NCBI GenBank assembly: GCA_014730295.1
Contig: WJIN01000290.1
Span: 1-19,712 of the forward strand
Source: Promethearchaeota archaeon
GTDB taxonomy: Archaea > Asgardarchaeota > Lokiarchaeia > Sigynarchaeales > SOKP01
DNA length: 19,712 nucleotides
Reading direction: 5' to 3'
Shown here: positions 7,742 through 14,972 of the stretch, piece after piece
Layout: each line of letters begins with the position of its first letter
Numbering within the stretch: the first letter of the stretch is position 1
The notes under the pieces: generated by a model
Seen by the model: only the letters and a program-made list of their open reading frames with translations
What the model was told of the DNA's origin: nothing
The model's database searches: none
Translations under genes and position numbers: made by a program

Positions 7742-8095
7742 ATGAAGATCTTAGGGAAAGGATTATCTTGCTCCTCCAAGGAAGAGGCTATAGGGGAACT
7801 GGTATACATTAAAAATGTGCAGGATGTAATCGCCTTATTTGATAATGCTCAAGGTAAAATTTGCTTAGTAGAAGATGCGGGGACCACCACATTAGGACCG
7901 ATTTTGTCCGATATCGAAGGAGTGGTATGTACAACCGGGGGACCGGGCTCCCATCTTGCTATTGTCTCACGTGAGTTTGATATCCCTTGTATTATGGCAA
8001 TAAATATCAAATCTGAAAATCTTCTTAAATTAGATGGATTGCACGCCAAAATAATAACCGAAAACGAAGATGACGGAGTATTATACTCGTTATAA
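7742..8095 (+). CDS. Stand-alone phospho-histidine (mobile) domain of a PEP-utilizing enzyme
   Basis: This is a 117-residue protein consisting only of the swivelling phospho-histidine domain found in PEP synthase, pyruvate phosphate dikinase and rifampicin phosphotransferase. The signature is TTGGPGSHLAIVSREFDIP, with His71 (numbered from this start) as the residue expected to carry phosphate; the more usual form is GGMTSHAAIVAREL. I chose the ATG at 7742 because GGGG lies at a good Shine-Dalgarno distance; an in-frame TTG at 7730 would add four residues. In known enzymes this domain shuttles phosphate between an ATP-grasp domain and a substrate domain on one chain. Here it is a separate protein 39 bases ahead of the ATP-grasp gene. 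No PEP/pyruvate-binding barrel is encoded nearby, so the final acceptor is unknown. Confidence 0.85.
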   Translation: MKILGKGLSCSSKEEAIGELVYIKNVQDVIALFDNAQGKICLVEDAGTTTLGPILSDIEGVVCTTGGPGSHLAIVSREFDIPCIMAINIKSENLLKLDGLHAKIITENEDDGVLYSL

Positions 8096-8134
8096 TAAAA
8101 AACCATATAGAATTAAAGAGAAAACTCAGAAATT

Positions 8135-9106
8135 ATGAAGTATATACGACACTTTCACGAAAATTATCAAAAAATTAAACTTTTAGGTGGGAAAGGCCTA
8201 AATCTGGTTAAATTATTCAATGAACGGTTTAATGTCCCGCCAGGTTTTATTTTAACAACCGAAGCTTATAAAGATTTTATGAATAAATCTGAGCATAAAG
8301 AGAAATTATCTAACTTGATTTCAAAAGATATCCAACCGAAAAATGTACTATCCGATTCGCAAAAAATTCAAAACTTAATCTTGGATTCTGAAATTCCAAT
8401 CGAGATAATAAATGAAATAAAAAAAGCATATATTAAGATTAATGAGCATCTTGAGGGATATAAAAGATTTGCTGTAAGATCCTCGGCGACCATAGAAGAT
8501 TCTCAAATGGCTTCCTTTGCGGGTCAGGCAGATACCTATCTCTTTCGAGAAAGTCTAGAAGAAATTCTCTTTTCAATTAAAAAATGTTGGGCATCTCTTT
8601 ATTCTCCACGTTCCATCTTATATATAATTCAATTGAATAAAATGGGTAAGAATATATCTCTTGATCAAGTATATATGGCGATAATTGTCCAAGAGATGAT
8701 CCGCTCGGACATTTCGGGAGTTCTCTTTACAGCAAATGTGTTGAATAATGATCGAGATCAAATTCTTATTAATTCTTGTTGGGGATTGGGGGAAGCTTTA
8801 GCCAATAATATCGTCATTCCCGATACCATTATCTTGGACAAGAATTCATCTCAGGTCGTTCGACAAATTATTGGAAAAAAGGAAAGAATGGCGGTTCCAG
8901 ATATTGAACACTCTTGTACAAAAATCACCAAAACAAGACAACACCTAAGGAATGATTTATGCCTCACAGATGAACAAATTAAGAATCTTCATCGCTGTGC
9001 TGTTGATATCGAATCTTTATATGAATATCCCCAAGATATTGAATGGGCTATCAAAGATGACGAAATCTTTATCTTACAGACTCGACCTATCACTACCTTA
9101 AATTAA
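8135..9106 (+). CDS. Stand-alone PEP synthase/PPDK-type ATP-binding (ATP-grasp) domain protein
   Basis: This 323-residue protein corresponds to the complete N-terminal domain of PEP synthase, PPDK and rifampicin phosphotransferase. Expected landmarks occur in order: LGGKGLNL (17-24, with the nucleotide-contacting Lys20), FNVPPGF (32-38), RSSAT (115-119), SFAGQADTYL (127-136), QEMIRSDISGVLFTAN (186-201), CWGLGEALANN (215-225), DIEWA (301-305) and LQTRPIT at the end (314-320). It stops right after QTRPIT, where multidomain relatives continue into the histidine and substrate domains. It should bind ATP and pass the beta-phosphate to His71 of the small protein encoded just upstream. It is the second gene of the operon, and a hairpin with a T-run follows. 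It is a natural split enzyme or a kinase for another partner; nothing suggests truncation of a longer gene here. Confidence 0.85.
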   Translation: MKYIRHFHENYQKIKLLGGKGLNLVKLFNERFNVPPGFILTTEAYKDFMNKSEHKEKLSNLISKDIQPKNVLSDSQKIQNLILDSEIPIEIINEIKKAYIKINEHLEGYKRFAVRSSATIEDSQMASFAGQADTYLFRESLEEILFSIKKCWASLYSPRSILYIIQLNKMGKNISLDQVYMAIIVQEMIRSDISGVLFTANVLNNDRDQILINSCWGLGEALANNIVIPDTIILDKNSSQVVRQIIGKKERMAVPDIEHSCTKITKTRQHLRNDLCLTDEQIKNLHRCAVDIESLYEYPQDIEWAIKDDEIFILQTRPITTLN

Positions 9107-9154
9107 TTTCTTCACAATGAGAAAAGAAAAGGATTGGGTGATAAGCTGAGAGTT

Positions 9155-9610
9155 TTAAGGCTTTAAAAACGCCTTTTTTCCGAGGAATATGAATAATTCT
9201 CCTAATTCAAAAAGAGTAAGCGGTTGGATAAGCATTGCCATTTTATTTCTTAATTCTTGTTTGTCTAACCCTGCGGTGATTAATTTTTCAATATCTTGTA
9301 TATAATCTTCCATGTTTAAAAACAAGATCTCAATTTTCGCAACACCCGTCAGTTCTTCAATATCTTTATCCAAATGTTCTTCAATTTGATTTAAAAGACC
9401 GAGTTTCACTTTAGGTACTAATTCATATTTTTTAATTAACCGATTGATCTCTTCTAATATGATATTTAAGGATAAATTCCAATCTGCTGTTTCTTTATAT
9501 TTTGGGATTAAAATCTCGCTTATCATTATTTCATAAAGCGTTTTTGGGGCTTTATCATCAAACTCTACCTCTGTTCCGGTACTTAACTCTAATTTTGTAG
9601 TTTCAGCCAT
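9155..9610 (-). CDS. Hypothetical protein, 151 residues
   Basis: I do not recognise this protein. It is acidic, soluble and predicted to be almost entirely helical: hydrophobic residues recur at three-to-four spacing through LNIILEEINRLIKKYELV (about 48-65) and IEILFLNMEDYIQDIEKLI (about 93-111). The C-terminus (LTLFELGELFIFLGKKAF) is hydrophobic enough for a helical packing surface but not clearly a membrane segment. The start MAETTKLELSTGTEVEFDD looks like a short beta hairpin before the helices. There is no cysteine, no metal motif and no signal peptide. It stands alone, converging on the split dikinase operon and about 110 bases after the M24 peptidase gene. Base composition and codon use look like those of its neighbours, so I take it as real. 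Confidence 0.65.
   Translation of the reverse strand: MAETTKLELSTGTEVEFDDKAPKTLYEIMISEILIPKYKETADWNLSLNIILEEINRLIKKYELVPKVKLGLLNQIEEHLDKDIEELTGVAKIEILFLNMEDYIQDIEKLITAGLDKQELRNKMAMLIQPLTLFELGELFIFLGKKAFLKP
9157..9179 (+). terminator. Hairpin plus T-run after the split dikinase operon
   Basis: AAGGC (9157-9161) can pair with GCCTT (9171-9175), and the right arm runs into six Ts. It lies about 50 bases after the ATP-grasp gene and overlaps the last codons of the convergent minus-strand gene. The form is that of a bacterial intrinsic terminator. In archaea the T-run alone may be enough, so the hairpin could be incidental. Confidence 0.35.
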
Positions 9611-9718
9611 CTTTACTCGTTAAATAGGGATTAAATTCGATTTCTATTCTACTTAATAATTAATCGATTTCGCAATAAAAAATGTTTTCATTAAAAATAG
9701 TATGACGAACTTTATAAA

Positions 9719-10846
9719 CTAGTAATAAAACTTCTCTGTCTCTGTTAGCGATTGAAATCCATTCTCACGGATTACTATAAGGTCTTCTGTTCTCGCCCCT
9801 CCTAATCCCGGAATATATAGCCCGGGCTCCACTGTGACACACATCCCCTCTCTAAGATCCTCATCTGATATCGGAGAGAGATAGGGATTTTCATGAATAT
9901 CTATTCCAACTCCGTGGCCTAAACTATGAATGAAGCGAGATCCCCATTCTTGATTTTTTTTTTCAAAATATTTGCGGACGAGGGAATCCATTTCAGAGCC
10001 TTTTTTCCCCGCTTTAATATGTTCTAATCCAAATTTTTGACCCTCGTTCACTAAATTCACCAATTCTCTTTTCTTATTTTCTTTATCTGTATTGTCCGGT
10101 TTAAAAATGAACGTTCTCGTCATATCAGAACAATAACCGTTATATTTCGCTCCTATGTCCACGATTATTATATCGCCTTTTTCAACGGTCTTATCTGAGG
10201 TTTTCGCATGCGGATACGCTGAGCGCGAACCAGAAGCTACAATCGTATCAAATGATGTACCATCTGCCCCCGCTTTTCTCATCTCAAATTCTGCAATAGC
10301 GGCTAATTCCTTTTCGGTTCTTCCCTCTTCGATACTTTCGTATATGGCTTTAAATCCTTTTATTCCTAGATCTGCGGCTTTCTTCATTCGTTTAATCTCT
10401 TGTTCGGTTTTTAGAATCCTCGAATCATCAAGGATTTCAGAAGCGCCGATAAACTCTATTTCTTTATATTTTTCTTTCCATGTCTTATATTTTTTCACGT
10501 TCACGTAAGTATCTTCGAAGCCCAAAGTGGAGAGGTTGAGACCTTTAATCTTTTTTTCAATAAAATTCTCTTGCCCTTGCGGAAGTCTTATCAATTCAAA
10601 CTCTTCGGCAAATTTTGGTTGTGATTCGATCCTTTTCTTCGCTTGATCATATTCCAACGCGCTCAAAAAAATTTTAGTTTTCTTGGTTAAATTTTTCGAT
10701 CCTGGGGATGGGATTAGTATGGTAGTATCGCTTTCAATCCGAAAACCCAACAGATATAATATATTTTGTTGTTTGGTCACTAAAAGGGCATCAATTACAT
10801 CAAATTTCTTATGAGATTTTATCTTCTCAATTATTTTTAGGTTCAT
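9719..10846 (-). CDS. M24 family metallopeptidase (Xaa-Pro dipeptidase/aminopeptidase type)
   Basis: This 375-residue enzyme has the creatinase/pita-bread fold and a full set of metal ligands: Asp230 (IIIVDIGA), Asp241 (YCSDMTRTF), His311 (HSLGHGVGIDIHE), Glu340 (TVEPGLYIPG) and Glu354 (GGARTEDLIVI). His318 lies in the GIDIHEN loop. The N-terminal 140 residues form the smaller creatinase-type domain, as in PepQ and Xaa-Pro aminopeptidases; methionine aminopeptidase is shorter and lacks it. It should be a cytoplasmic two-metal enzyme removing or splitting residues next to proline. The length is normal for archaeal proline dipeptidases, and all catalytic residues are present. It is followed by an unrelated small gene and preceded, 43 bases away, by a methyltransferase gene; the three may share a transcript. 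PepQ-type dipeptidase versus Xaa-Pro aminopeptidase cannot be settled from sequence alone. Confidence 0.9.
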   Translation of the reverse strand: MNLKIIEKIKSHKKFDVIDALLVTKQQNILYLLGFRIESDTTILIPSPGSKNLTKKTKIFLSALEYDQAKKRIESQPKFAEEFELIRLPQGQENFIEKKIKGLNLSTLGFEDTYVNVKKYKTWKEKYKEIEFIGASEILDDSRILKTEQEIKRMKKAADLGIKGFKAIYESIEEGRTEKELAAIAEFEMRKAGADGTSFDTIVASGSRSAYPHAKTSDKTVEKGDIIIVDIGAKYNGYCSDMTRTFIFKPDNTDKENKKRELVNLVNEGQKFGLEHIKAGKKGSEMDSLVRKYFEKKNQEWGSRFIHSLGHGVGIDIHENPYLSPISDEDLREGMCVTVEPGLYIPGLGGARTEDLIVIRENGFQSLTETEKFYY

Positions 10847-10889
10847 ATTGGTATTATTATCTTAATTAATTCAAACTAATATTATCCTA

Positions 10890-11555
10890 CTATTTTCTAT
10901 AAACCAAATATGCTAAACAGAAATCTCTTACAAATTTTTCATTTCGAGTATAAATGGGAAAAAGTGTTGAATACCATGCCATCTTCTTTAATCCAGTATC
11001 AGATAAGAGCCGATGGATTTCATCAATACTTTCAATGAAAATATGTGTATCATCGTGCGAAAAGAATAAGTCATAAATCAATTTACTCTTTTTATTATTA
11101 ACGGTGGTGAGTTGAAAAAAAAATAATCCATTTTCGTTTAAATGATTATATATGTTTTGTAATGCTATTTTAGGCTTTCCTAGATGTTCCACTACATCAA
11201 TCGCAGTTATAATATCAAATCTTCTCTTAAAGGGTATAAGTTCTTCTACGTTTGCTTGCTTAATCTTACAACTCAGACGTAGGTTTGCAATTGCCACAGC
11301 AAATTCAGAGATATCCATTCCAAACAGATCAAAATCATTTCTAAAGAGAGAAAGAAAATTACCAAAAGCACAGCCTATATCAAGCAGAGTTTTGTGATCT
11401 TTGGAAAATTGCAAAATAACTTTTCGGAATTTTTTCAATCTCCATTTGTTTAGATTTAAAAGCACCTCATAAGAAAGCATTGATGTGTCGATCCCATATT
11501 TACTTTTCAGAAAATAATCTTCTGAATACTTCTCAGGTTTATCCTCACTATTCAT
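10890..11555 (-). CDS. SAM-dependent methyltransferase (class I)
   Basis: This 221-residue protein has a class I Rossmann methyltransferase core: motif I LLDIGCAFGNFL (57-68), the acidic end of strand 2 in FGMDIS (78-83) and motif IV FDIITAIDVVEHL (113-125), followed by an L-x-E-x-G-hydrophobic turn (LNENGLFFFQL). The pattern fits the Methyltransf_11/23 group that acts on small molecules such as quinones, sugars or lipids. About 45 residues precede the core (KYSEDYFLKSKYGIDTS), an arrangement common in sugar or lipid methyltransferases. No membrane segment is visible. It is the last gene before the long gene-poor stretch and lies 43 bases upstream of the M24 peptidase gene on the same strand. 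The substrate is unknown. Confidence 0.85.
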   Translation of the reverse strand: MNSEDKPEKYSEDYFLKSKYGIDTSMLSYEVLLNLNKWRLKKFRKVILQFSKDHKTLLDIGCAFGNFLSLFRNDFDLFGMDISEFAVAIANLRLSCKIKQANVEELIPFKRRFDIITAIDVVEHLGKPKIALQNIYNHLNENGLFFFQLTTVNNKKSKLIYDLFFSHDDTHIFIESIDEIHRLLSDTGLKKMAWYSTLFPIYTRNEKFVRDFCLAYLVYRK

Positions 11556-12474
11556 TAATTTTCCACTAAAGAAGGACTTATAGGTTTTTATTTAAGTTTT
11601 AAAAACGCACATGGCTAAAAAACATTATTACATGATAAAGATTAAGAGATTTCAAGATATAATATCTTCCTACATAAAATCTTTGAGATATCCAATTAAA
11701 CATATAAATTTATCTATAATTTGTTGTTAATACATTATTTCGTTTTTCTAAGATATTAAATACTGATAAACTCGAGATTCTAAATTAAATTAAGGGAGAA
11801 ATGGCTAAAAACAACTTCCCACATTATTTTTCTTAGACCATAGAAGGTAAAGAAAGAGAAAAGGGAATATCGGAACCCATGACGCTAAAAATTTAAAAAA
11901 AGAGGAGACGTATTTATCTAATAACAGGGTTAAGGGTTGAGGTATTAAGCCGATCTGTATCGACTTTAGGTTTTCTCAGAACTTTGGATGCCAAACTTCT
12001 CATAAGAATATATTTTATCATGGTTTTCCGATTTCCTTATTTAATTAAATGGAAACCTTCCTATATAAATCCTATCTTTTCCTATGAATAAAAGGAAAAT
12101 CTAATCTAAGGATTGCAGAAAAGGTCTAGCTTATATATGTTTCGGCTATTTCATATATAGGGATTTAATCTATGATGGCGAATATTCGGTTCTTTAATAT
12201 GCTATAAGGCTCTAAAAAGATGCTCATTTTCAATTTCGAAATATTCTCTCCCTTACAATTATGTCAGTGGGAAATTCCCTCTTTTCAATGATTTTCTCTT
12301 ATTAATTCCATAAAAGTCAAAATTGATTATCCCCGAGTTCTACTTTTGACGCTAAGGATGAAATTAATTGATGGATCTTCCGATAGAATAATTTGATTTT
12401 TTAATGAAGCATCATCTTCAAATAATCAATATGTTATGTAAAAAAAAAATGCAATCAGATGAAATTTTTAGCAA
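11556..12474. other. Gene-poor stretch of about 900 bases with no convincing coding sequence
   Basis: All frames are broken often. The plus strand has an ATG-GCT-AAA-AAA frame at 11611 (38 codons) and a second ATG-GCT-AAA start at 11801 that follows GGGAGAA but ends after 11 codons. The minus strand has a 35-codon frame at 11914-12021 (MIKYILMRSLASKVLRKPKV...) with balanced composition. None is long enough to trust. ATGGCTAAAAA occurs at both 11611 and 11801, each followed within 20 bases by ACATTATT, so a short degenerate repeat is possible. A 7-base hairpin (TTTTCCT/AGGAAAA, 12077-12099) is visible. No transposase, tRNA or CRISPR repeat is apparent. It could be decayed genes, an unrecognised RNA gene, or long untranslated DNA. 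Confidence 0.5.
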
Positions 12475-13371
12475 TTATTTTTCAAAATATTTATTATATC
12501 CTTTTTTTATGTATTTTCTATTTATCTTGACATCCTTATCCTCAGTAAGACGATAAAGCGCCTCAAATATTATTGAAGATCCATATTCGTTCCCAAATTG
12601 CTCAATTATTAGTTTTAATAACTTTTTATCTCGAAAGGGTTTAAAATCGCAATTCTTTTCCACACAACACCTCCTAAAAAGCTTAAATCGTTTCTGACAA
12701 TTCGTACATTTTCTTTTTTCAATTTCCTCGAGAAAGACATCTATGTGCTCTATTAAACGATTCAGTAGATTCTGGTCATAAAATCGACCTATTTTGAACC
12801 TATAGTCGATGCATAAGAGATCCCAGCTGGGAATAGGCATATAATTCACATCTCTAATAAAAAAATATTCGAATGAACCTTTATAAATGTCAATTGATTT
12901 CTTTTTTGAAGGAGAAAAGTGAAGCGCGTAAGGCGTAGTAACAGCGAAATAATCGCTATGCTCATTTACATTTACATAATACACTCGTCCACCATATAAA
13001 CTATGGAGAATATTTTCGACGGGACTGATTCGCATATCCCTTCTATTTTCAGGAAATTTACGGCTTCCGACCGCATTACCTTTTCCATTTAATATCCAGA
13101 GTACATACACCCCCTTTTTGTTGTAGTCGATAGTCCTATCCATTACTTCCTTTACAGAGATGTAAGAATTTTGGATTTCAACCGCGATTTCCTCTCCCGT
13201 ATATAACTTGAAATATACATCCGCTCTCCTTGAACCAAAATGTTTTTCGAGACTACTTTCTTTGATATTAGAGCAATTTTTCGTGATATATTTGAAAATG
13301 AGTCGCTTAATAGCCTTATGCATAAACGATTCGGAACAGTTCCCAGCGTAGAGGTATAAATACATCTTCAT
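12475..13371 (-). CDS. CoiA-like nuclease-fold protein
   Basis: This 298-residue protein has an N-terminal half that follows the competence protein CoiA nuclease domain. HKAIKRLIFKY (18-28) is the opening helix. RRADVYFKLYTGEEIAVEIQNSYIS (48-72) supplies the PD-(D/E)xK-type pattern Asp51...Glu65-x-Gln67, and VMDRTIDYNKKGVYVLWIL (76-94) is the following helix and strand, seen in CoiA as 'RT-x-Y...G-x-x-x-x-WIL'. The C-terminal half contains C222-x2-C225-x9-C235-C236-x4-C241, a possible zinc site. CoiA promotes recombination during bacterial transformation; archaeal relatives are uncharacterised and no competence genes are nearby, so only a DNA-processing or defence role can be suggested. It is flanked downstream by a 900-base gene-poor stretch. 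The fold assignment rests on motif order. Confidence 0.6.
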   Translation of the reverse strand: MKMYLYLYAGNCSESFMHKAIKRLIFKYITKNCSNIKESSLEKHFGSRRADVYFKLYTGEEIAVEIQNSYISVKEVMDRTIDYNKKGVYVLWILNGKGNAVGSRKFPENRRDMRISPVENILHSLYGGRVYYVNVNEHSDYFAVTTPYALHFSPSKKKSIDIYKGSFEYFFIRDVNYMPIPSWDLLCIDYRFKIGRFYDQNLLNRLIEHIDVFLEEIEKRKCTNCQKRFKLFRRCCVEKNCDFKPFRDKKLLKLIIEQFGNEYGSSIIFEALYRLTEDKDVKINRKYIKKGYNKYFEK

Positions 13372-13650
13372 TTTAGAAGATTATAGTCTTCATTTAAATT
13401 ATTACGGGTGTGTTGATTTTTAGTTTATTAGATAAATTTATATCTTATCTTATTCAAATTGTGGCTTATAAAGATCTAAAAATGCAAACTATATATTTAG
13501 TCTTACAAAATACAAATTGTTGCATTAAATTAATCAAATACATATTGAGAAATCAAAATTACGTTTAGAGTGAGTAAAATGGGTGGAAATGGTAATATTA
13601 TTAATTGGTTTATGGCTTAAGAAATCTTTGAAATACTCATTATCGTCGTT

Positions 13651-13962
13651 GTGTTTATTATTATTACGCTGATAATCGAAACTATCTTTTTATATATCGC
13701 ATTAAAAGTAGCGAATGCACGTAAAACGGATTTCGGAGACGTATTTGTGACTGCTTTAGTAATGGCTTTAGTGGGTTGGATACCGATTCTTGGGTGCCTT
13801 TTACATTGGATAATAATCTCAAGCCGTCACGATACTGGATTTATCACTGCGATAGGAGTATGGATATTTGCCGGATTACTTCCTATAATCGTGGCAATCA
13901 TCGTTGTCGCGTTAGTCTTGTTACCCATATTGGCTATAGGGTTGCCCGCCGCAATTTTTTAA
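13651..13962 (+). CDS. Small integral membrane protein (possibly 5'-interrupted gene)
   Basis: From a GTG at 13651 this gives 103 residues with about three hydrophobic segments: residues 1-20, about 31-53 (VFVTALVMALVGWIPILGCLLHWIIIS) and about 63-100. The loop KVANARKTDFGDVF resembles the short polar linkers of small archaeal membrane proteins. No enzyme motif is visible. The same frame extends upstream to an ATG at 13579 that follows a GAGTGAG sequence, but a TAA at 13618-13620 interrupts it after 13 codons; the codons after the stop (EIFEILIIVVV...) continue the first hydrophobic helix. So either the protein starts at the GTG inside that helix, or the gene once started at 13579 and a CAA-to-TAA change broke it. 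The product is real-looking but its start is doubtful. Confidence 0.55.
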   Translation: MFIIITLIIETIFLYIALKVANARKTDFGDVFVTALVMALVGWIPILGCLLHWIIISSRHDTGFITAIGVWIFAGLLPIIVAIIVVALVLLPILAIGLPAAIF

Positions 13963-14038
13963 ATAATATCTATCAAATCTTAATTTTTCTTTCTTTTTTT
14001 ATCCATAATTAGAAACGATGAATAAGCTTATTCTATCC

Positions 14039-14683
14039 TTATTCTTCCGCCGATCGAAATAAATTAACCTGTTTGAAAAGATTCGGGAGACCATTTTTCT
14101 CACAATACTGGAAAATATCCTCAAAACCAGGACATAATTCCCACTTCAAATGATATTCACATTCACGGCAAATAGTGTACAATCCATAGGAATGATATGC
14201 ATTAACTAAAGCAAACAAAATACTGAATAATCCGATAAATAATAATAGATTAATGATGAATGAACTAGTTAAGCTCCAAGTCCACCAAAATAAAAATCCT
14301 CCTCCTATATTGAACAAGATCTTTTGTCCTATTTTAATAGGCTTATATCTTGTCAATTTTAATGGGCTTAAAATAAAGCTTGTCATAAACCCAACTCCCA
14401 TCCAAAATAAAATATTAGGATCAATATCGGATAAGTTCAGTAGGAAATAGAGAACCACTACACTTATTATTGCTACTGGATATCCGATAAAACAACCAAT
14501 ACACAACCTATATTTTCCTATTTTAAATATATGATTTTCAAAATTTTGACAGTTAGGATGATGAGATAACAGTAGTGGTTTTAAACTTCTTACATAAGCC
14601 CAACTTCTCAAAAAAATATTTGAACTATAATGCTCATTATCGTTTTCTGCAGAACTAAAGTTTTTATTAGGAATGATGCTCAC
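14039..14683 (-). CDS. Multi-spanning membrane protein with Cys/His motifs (DUF2085-like)
   Basis: This 214-residue protein starts at a GTG, the only plausible start. The N-terminal soluble stretch ends in LLLSHHPNCQNFENH (38-51), followed by KYRLCIGCFIGYP (57-69). This combination of HH-x2-C and C-x2-C just ahead of the first membrane helix resembles DUF2085-type proteins ('CHQ...LCARCTGIY'). About four transmembrane helices follow (approximately 67-83, 91-106, 123-137 and 141-162). A second cysteine group, C172-x2-C175-x8-C184, lies in the C-terminal tail on the same side. The cysteines and histidines probably bind a metal. The function of the family is unknown. It converges on the small membrane-protein gene, and nothing ties it to a pathway. 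Confidence 0.65.
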   Translation of the reverse strand: MSIIPNKNFSSAENDNEHYSSNIFLRSWAYVRSLKPLLLSHHPNCQNFENHIFKIGKYRLCIGCFIGYPVAIISVVVLYFLLNLSDIDPNILFWMGVGFMTSFILSPLKLTRYKPIKIGQKILFNIGGGFLFWWTWSLTSSFIINLLLFIGLFSILFALVNAYHSYGLYTICRECEYHLKWELCPGFEDIFQYCEKNGLPNLFKQVNLFRSAEE

Positions 14684-14913
14684 ATATCGGTATATATTTA
14701 GTAGATCTTTTTTTCCTAATTTTAAAATATTATTTTATAATTTAATATTGCTATTTAAGATTAAAACTACTTTTTTGTAATGATTTTGAGCAGTCCATGG
14801 GGCGAGATCTTGGTAATTGACAAGTTTTCATAATCCTTTTCCTGAAAAATATTAATAATTCAATAAATTGCTTATCTGTTTTATATTAAATAGGTGATAA
14901 AATTATACTTTTT

Positions 14914-14922
14914 GAGGTGAGG
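14914..14922 (+). promoter_or_regulatory. Strong Shine-Dalgarno without a standard start codon
   Basis: GAGGTGAGG is followed five bases later by ATA at 14928, which is in frame with the gene annotated from TTG 14973 and uninterrupted. No ATG, GTG or TTG stands at the right distance in that frame. Either ATA is used as the initiator, or a start codon was altered, or the site is a chance match. Confidence 0.4.
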
Positions 14923-14972
14923 AAAAGATAACTGATTCACATAATAAGAGTTTTTTTGGTCAAGCCACAGGC

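Noticed and set aside
10155..10508. Open frame of 117 codons on the plus strand
   Set aside because: It lies wholly antisense to the M24 peptidase gene, which has every catalytic residue. The frame has no recognisable motif and is Ser/Ile-rich, as expected for a shadow.
11611..11727. 38-codon frame starting ATG-GCT-AAA-AAA
   Set aside because: It has no ribosome-binding site, ends in Cys-Cys after a run of Ile/Lys/Tyr typical of AT-rich spacer, and resembles no known small protein. It is kept only as part of the gene-poor stretch.
13618..13620. Programmed readthrough or recoding of the TAA in the membrane-protein gene
   Set aside because: TAA serves as the normal stop in several other genes of the window, and no insertion-type RNA structure or known recoding signal is visible. 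Mutation, error or restart at GTG is simpler.
13776..14012. Second open frame inside the small membrane-protein gene
   Set aside because: It overlaps the membrane-protein gene in another frame, and its translation lacks the sustained hydrophobic segments that make the main frame convincing.
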